A stretch of DNA of 64,000 bases from NCBI RefSeq assembly GCF_000300005.1, contig NC_018691.1, positions 2,790,001-2,854,000 of the forward strand, in the 5' to 3' direction. Positions 63,726 to 64,000 of the stretch are shown in pieces. The notes beneath the pieces are model-generated. The model worked only from the letters and a program-made list of their open reading frames with translations. It made no database searches and was not told where the DNA came from. This stretch comes from Alloalcanivorax dieselolei B5. Lineage in GTDB: Bacteria > Pseudomonadota > Gammaproteobacteria > Pseudomonadales > Alcanivoracaceae. How positions within the stretch are numbered: position 1 is the first letter of the stretch; each line of letters opens with the position of its first letter. A program made the translations under genes and the position numbers.

Positions 63726-64000
63726 CCGTGGTTTCCTCCACTTCGATCCCGGCCTGATCCACCTTCACCAGCGGCGCTTCCGGATCGGTCTCAAAGCGGG
63801 CTTCGATCACGCGTACCGGCGTCCCCTCGGGAATGGAAATCCGGTGGGTCACATGCAGTTCCATGGCTTCGGTATCGACGATCAGGGTGTCGGTCAGCAG
63901 CGGCATCGGCACCATGGCGCCATTGCTCATTCGCAACAAAACAAAGGGCTTGTGCTGCGGCAATTCGGTTCGCAGATAGCCGCGCGGCGTCTGCGAGGGG
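63715..64000 (-). CDS. DUF2169 T6SS adaptor protein, C-terminal part (cut by window edge)
   Basis: The frame is open through the right edge of the window. The visible C-terminal residues include GYLRTELPQHKP, LLRMSNGAMVPMPLLTDTLI and VDTEAMELHVTHRISIP, the last resembling the WVDTDAM-VHLVWR end of DUF2169 domains. These proteins load PAAR-like effectors onto the VgrG spike. The overlap with the PAAR-like gene by 11 nt fits that partnership. The start lies outside the window. Confidence 0.7.
   Translation of the reverse strand, partial: PSQTPRGYLRTELPQHKPFVLLRMSNGAMVPMPLLTDTLIVDTEAMELHVTHRISIPEGTPVRVIEARFETDPEAPLVKVDQAGIEVEETTDGG

Overview
The window reads as chromosomal DNA of a GC-rich, aerobic Gram-negative gammaproteobacterium. 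The gene content (FadL-type porin, acyl-CoA desaturase pair, PQQ operon, amidase operon, DUF6091 solute-binding protein) and the similarity of several loci to Pseudomonas suggest an Alcanivorax/Alloalcanivorax-like oil- or lipid-degrading marine bacterium. That assignment is an inference; no rRNA, tRNA or CRISPR array was seen.

Layout. 0-5.8 kb: the end of an M1-peptidase-like protein, then two tandem paralogous TonB-dependent receptors. 5.8-8.2 kb: a fatty acid desaturase and its ferredoxin-reductase partner (minus strand) behind a DesT-like operator. 8.4-12.4 kb: poorly known genes, a DUF418 membrane protein and a divergent TetR regulator with two tandem operators. 12.5-19.8 kb: a zinc-starvation module, in which a zinc-finger-less DksA2-like protein diverges from a TonB receptor / exported CobN-like protein / MotA-TolQ-like / DUF2149 operon across a strong Zur-box candidate. 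19.8-24.7 kb: a DUF6694 lipoprotein, a secreted endonuclease, and a GntR-leuA operon with a 29-bp perfect palindrome at the regulator start. 25.3-32.7 kb: a FadL-like porin and a large Ig-like lipoprotein whose 3' part abruptly becomes AT-rich; the low-GC zone continues through a damaged IS3 element and a secreted protein. 32.7-39.8 kb: accessory genes (Rpn nuclease, DUF3239-like protein, orphan gspC, a RAYT-like protein that has lost its catalytic residues, a methyltransferase, a DUF6091 gene and a decayed paralogue).

39.9-47.5 kb: a compact pqqABCDE operon continuing through an S9 peptidase and the M16 peptidase pqqF, mostly with overlapping genes. 47.6-54.9 kb: GST and VOC genes diverging from a LysR regulator, an IgaA-family protein, and a MipA-response regulator-histidine kinase cluster. 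55.1-59.8 kb: an amiEBCRS aliphatic amidase operon with a leader terminator suited to AmiR antitermination. 59.9-64.0 kb: a minus-strand type VI secretion effector cassette, reading from DUF2169 adaptor to PAAR-like/HExxH protein, lipoprotein, GHH-type nuclease toxin and beta-propeller protein.

A dispersed family of REP-like palindromes (core GTAGGAGC..GCCCTGC..GCGAA) sits in most intergenic gaps at operon ends (about 20.75, 24.7, 32.6, 39.5, 47.6, 54.9 and 59.9 kb). The catalytically degenerate RAYT-like gene lies among them. The most interesting items are the Zur/DksA2/CobN zinc module, the apparently domesticated RAYT with its REP family, the mosaic lipoprotein, the GntR-leuA circuit and the T6SS effector cassette.
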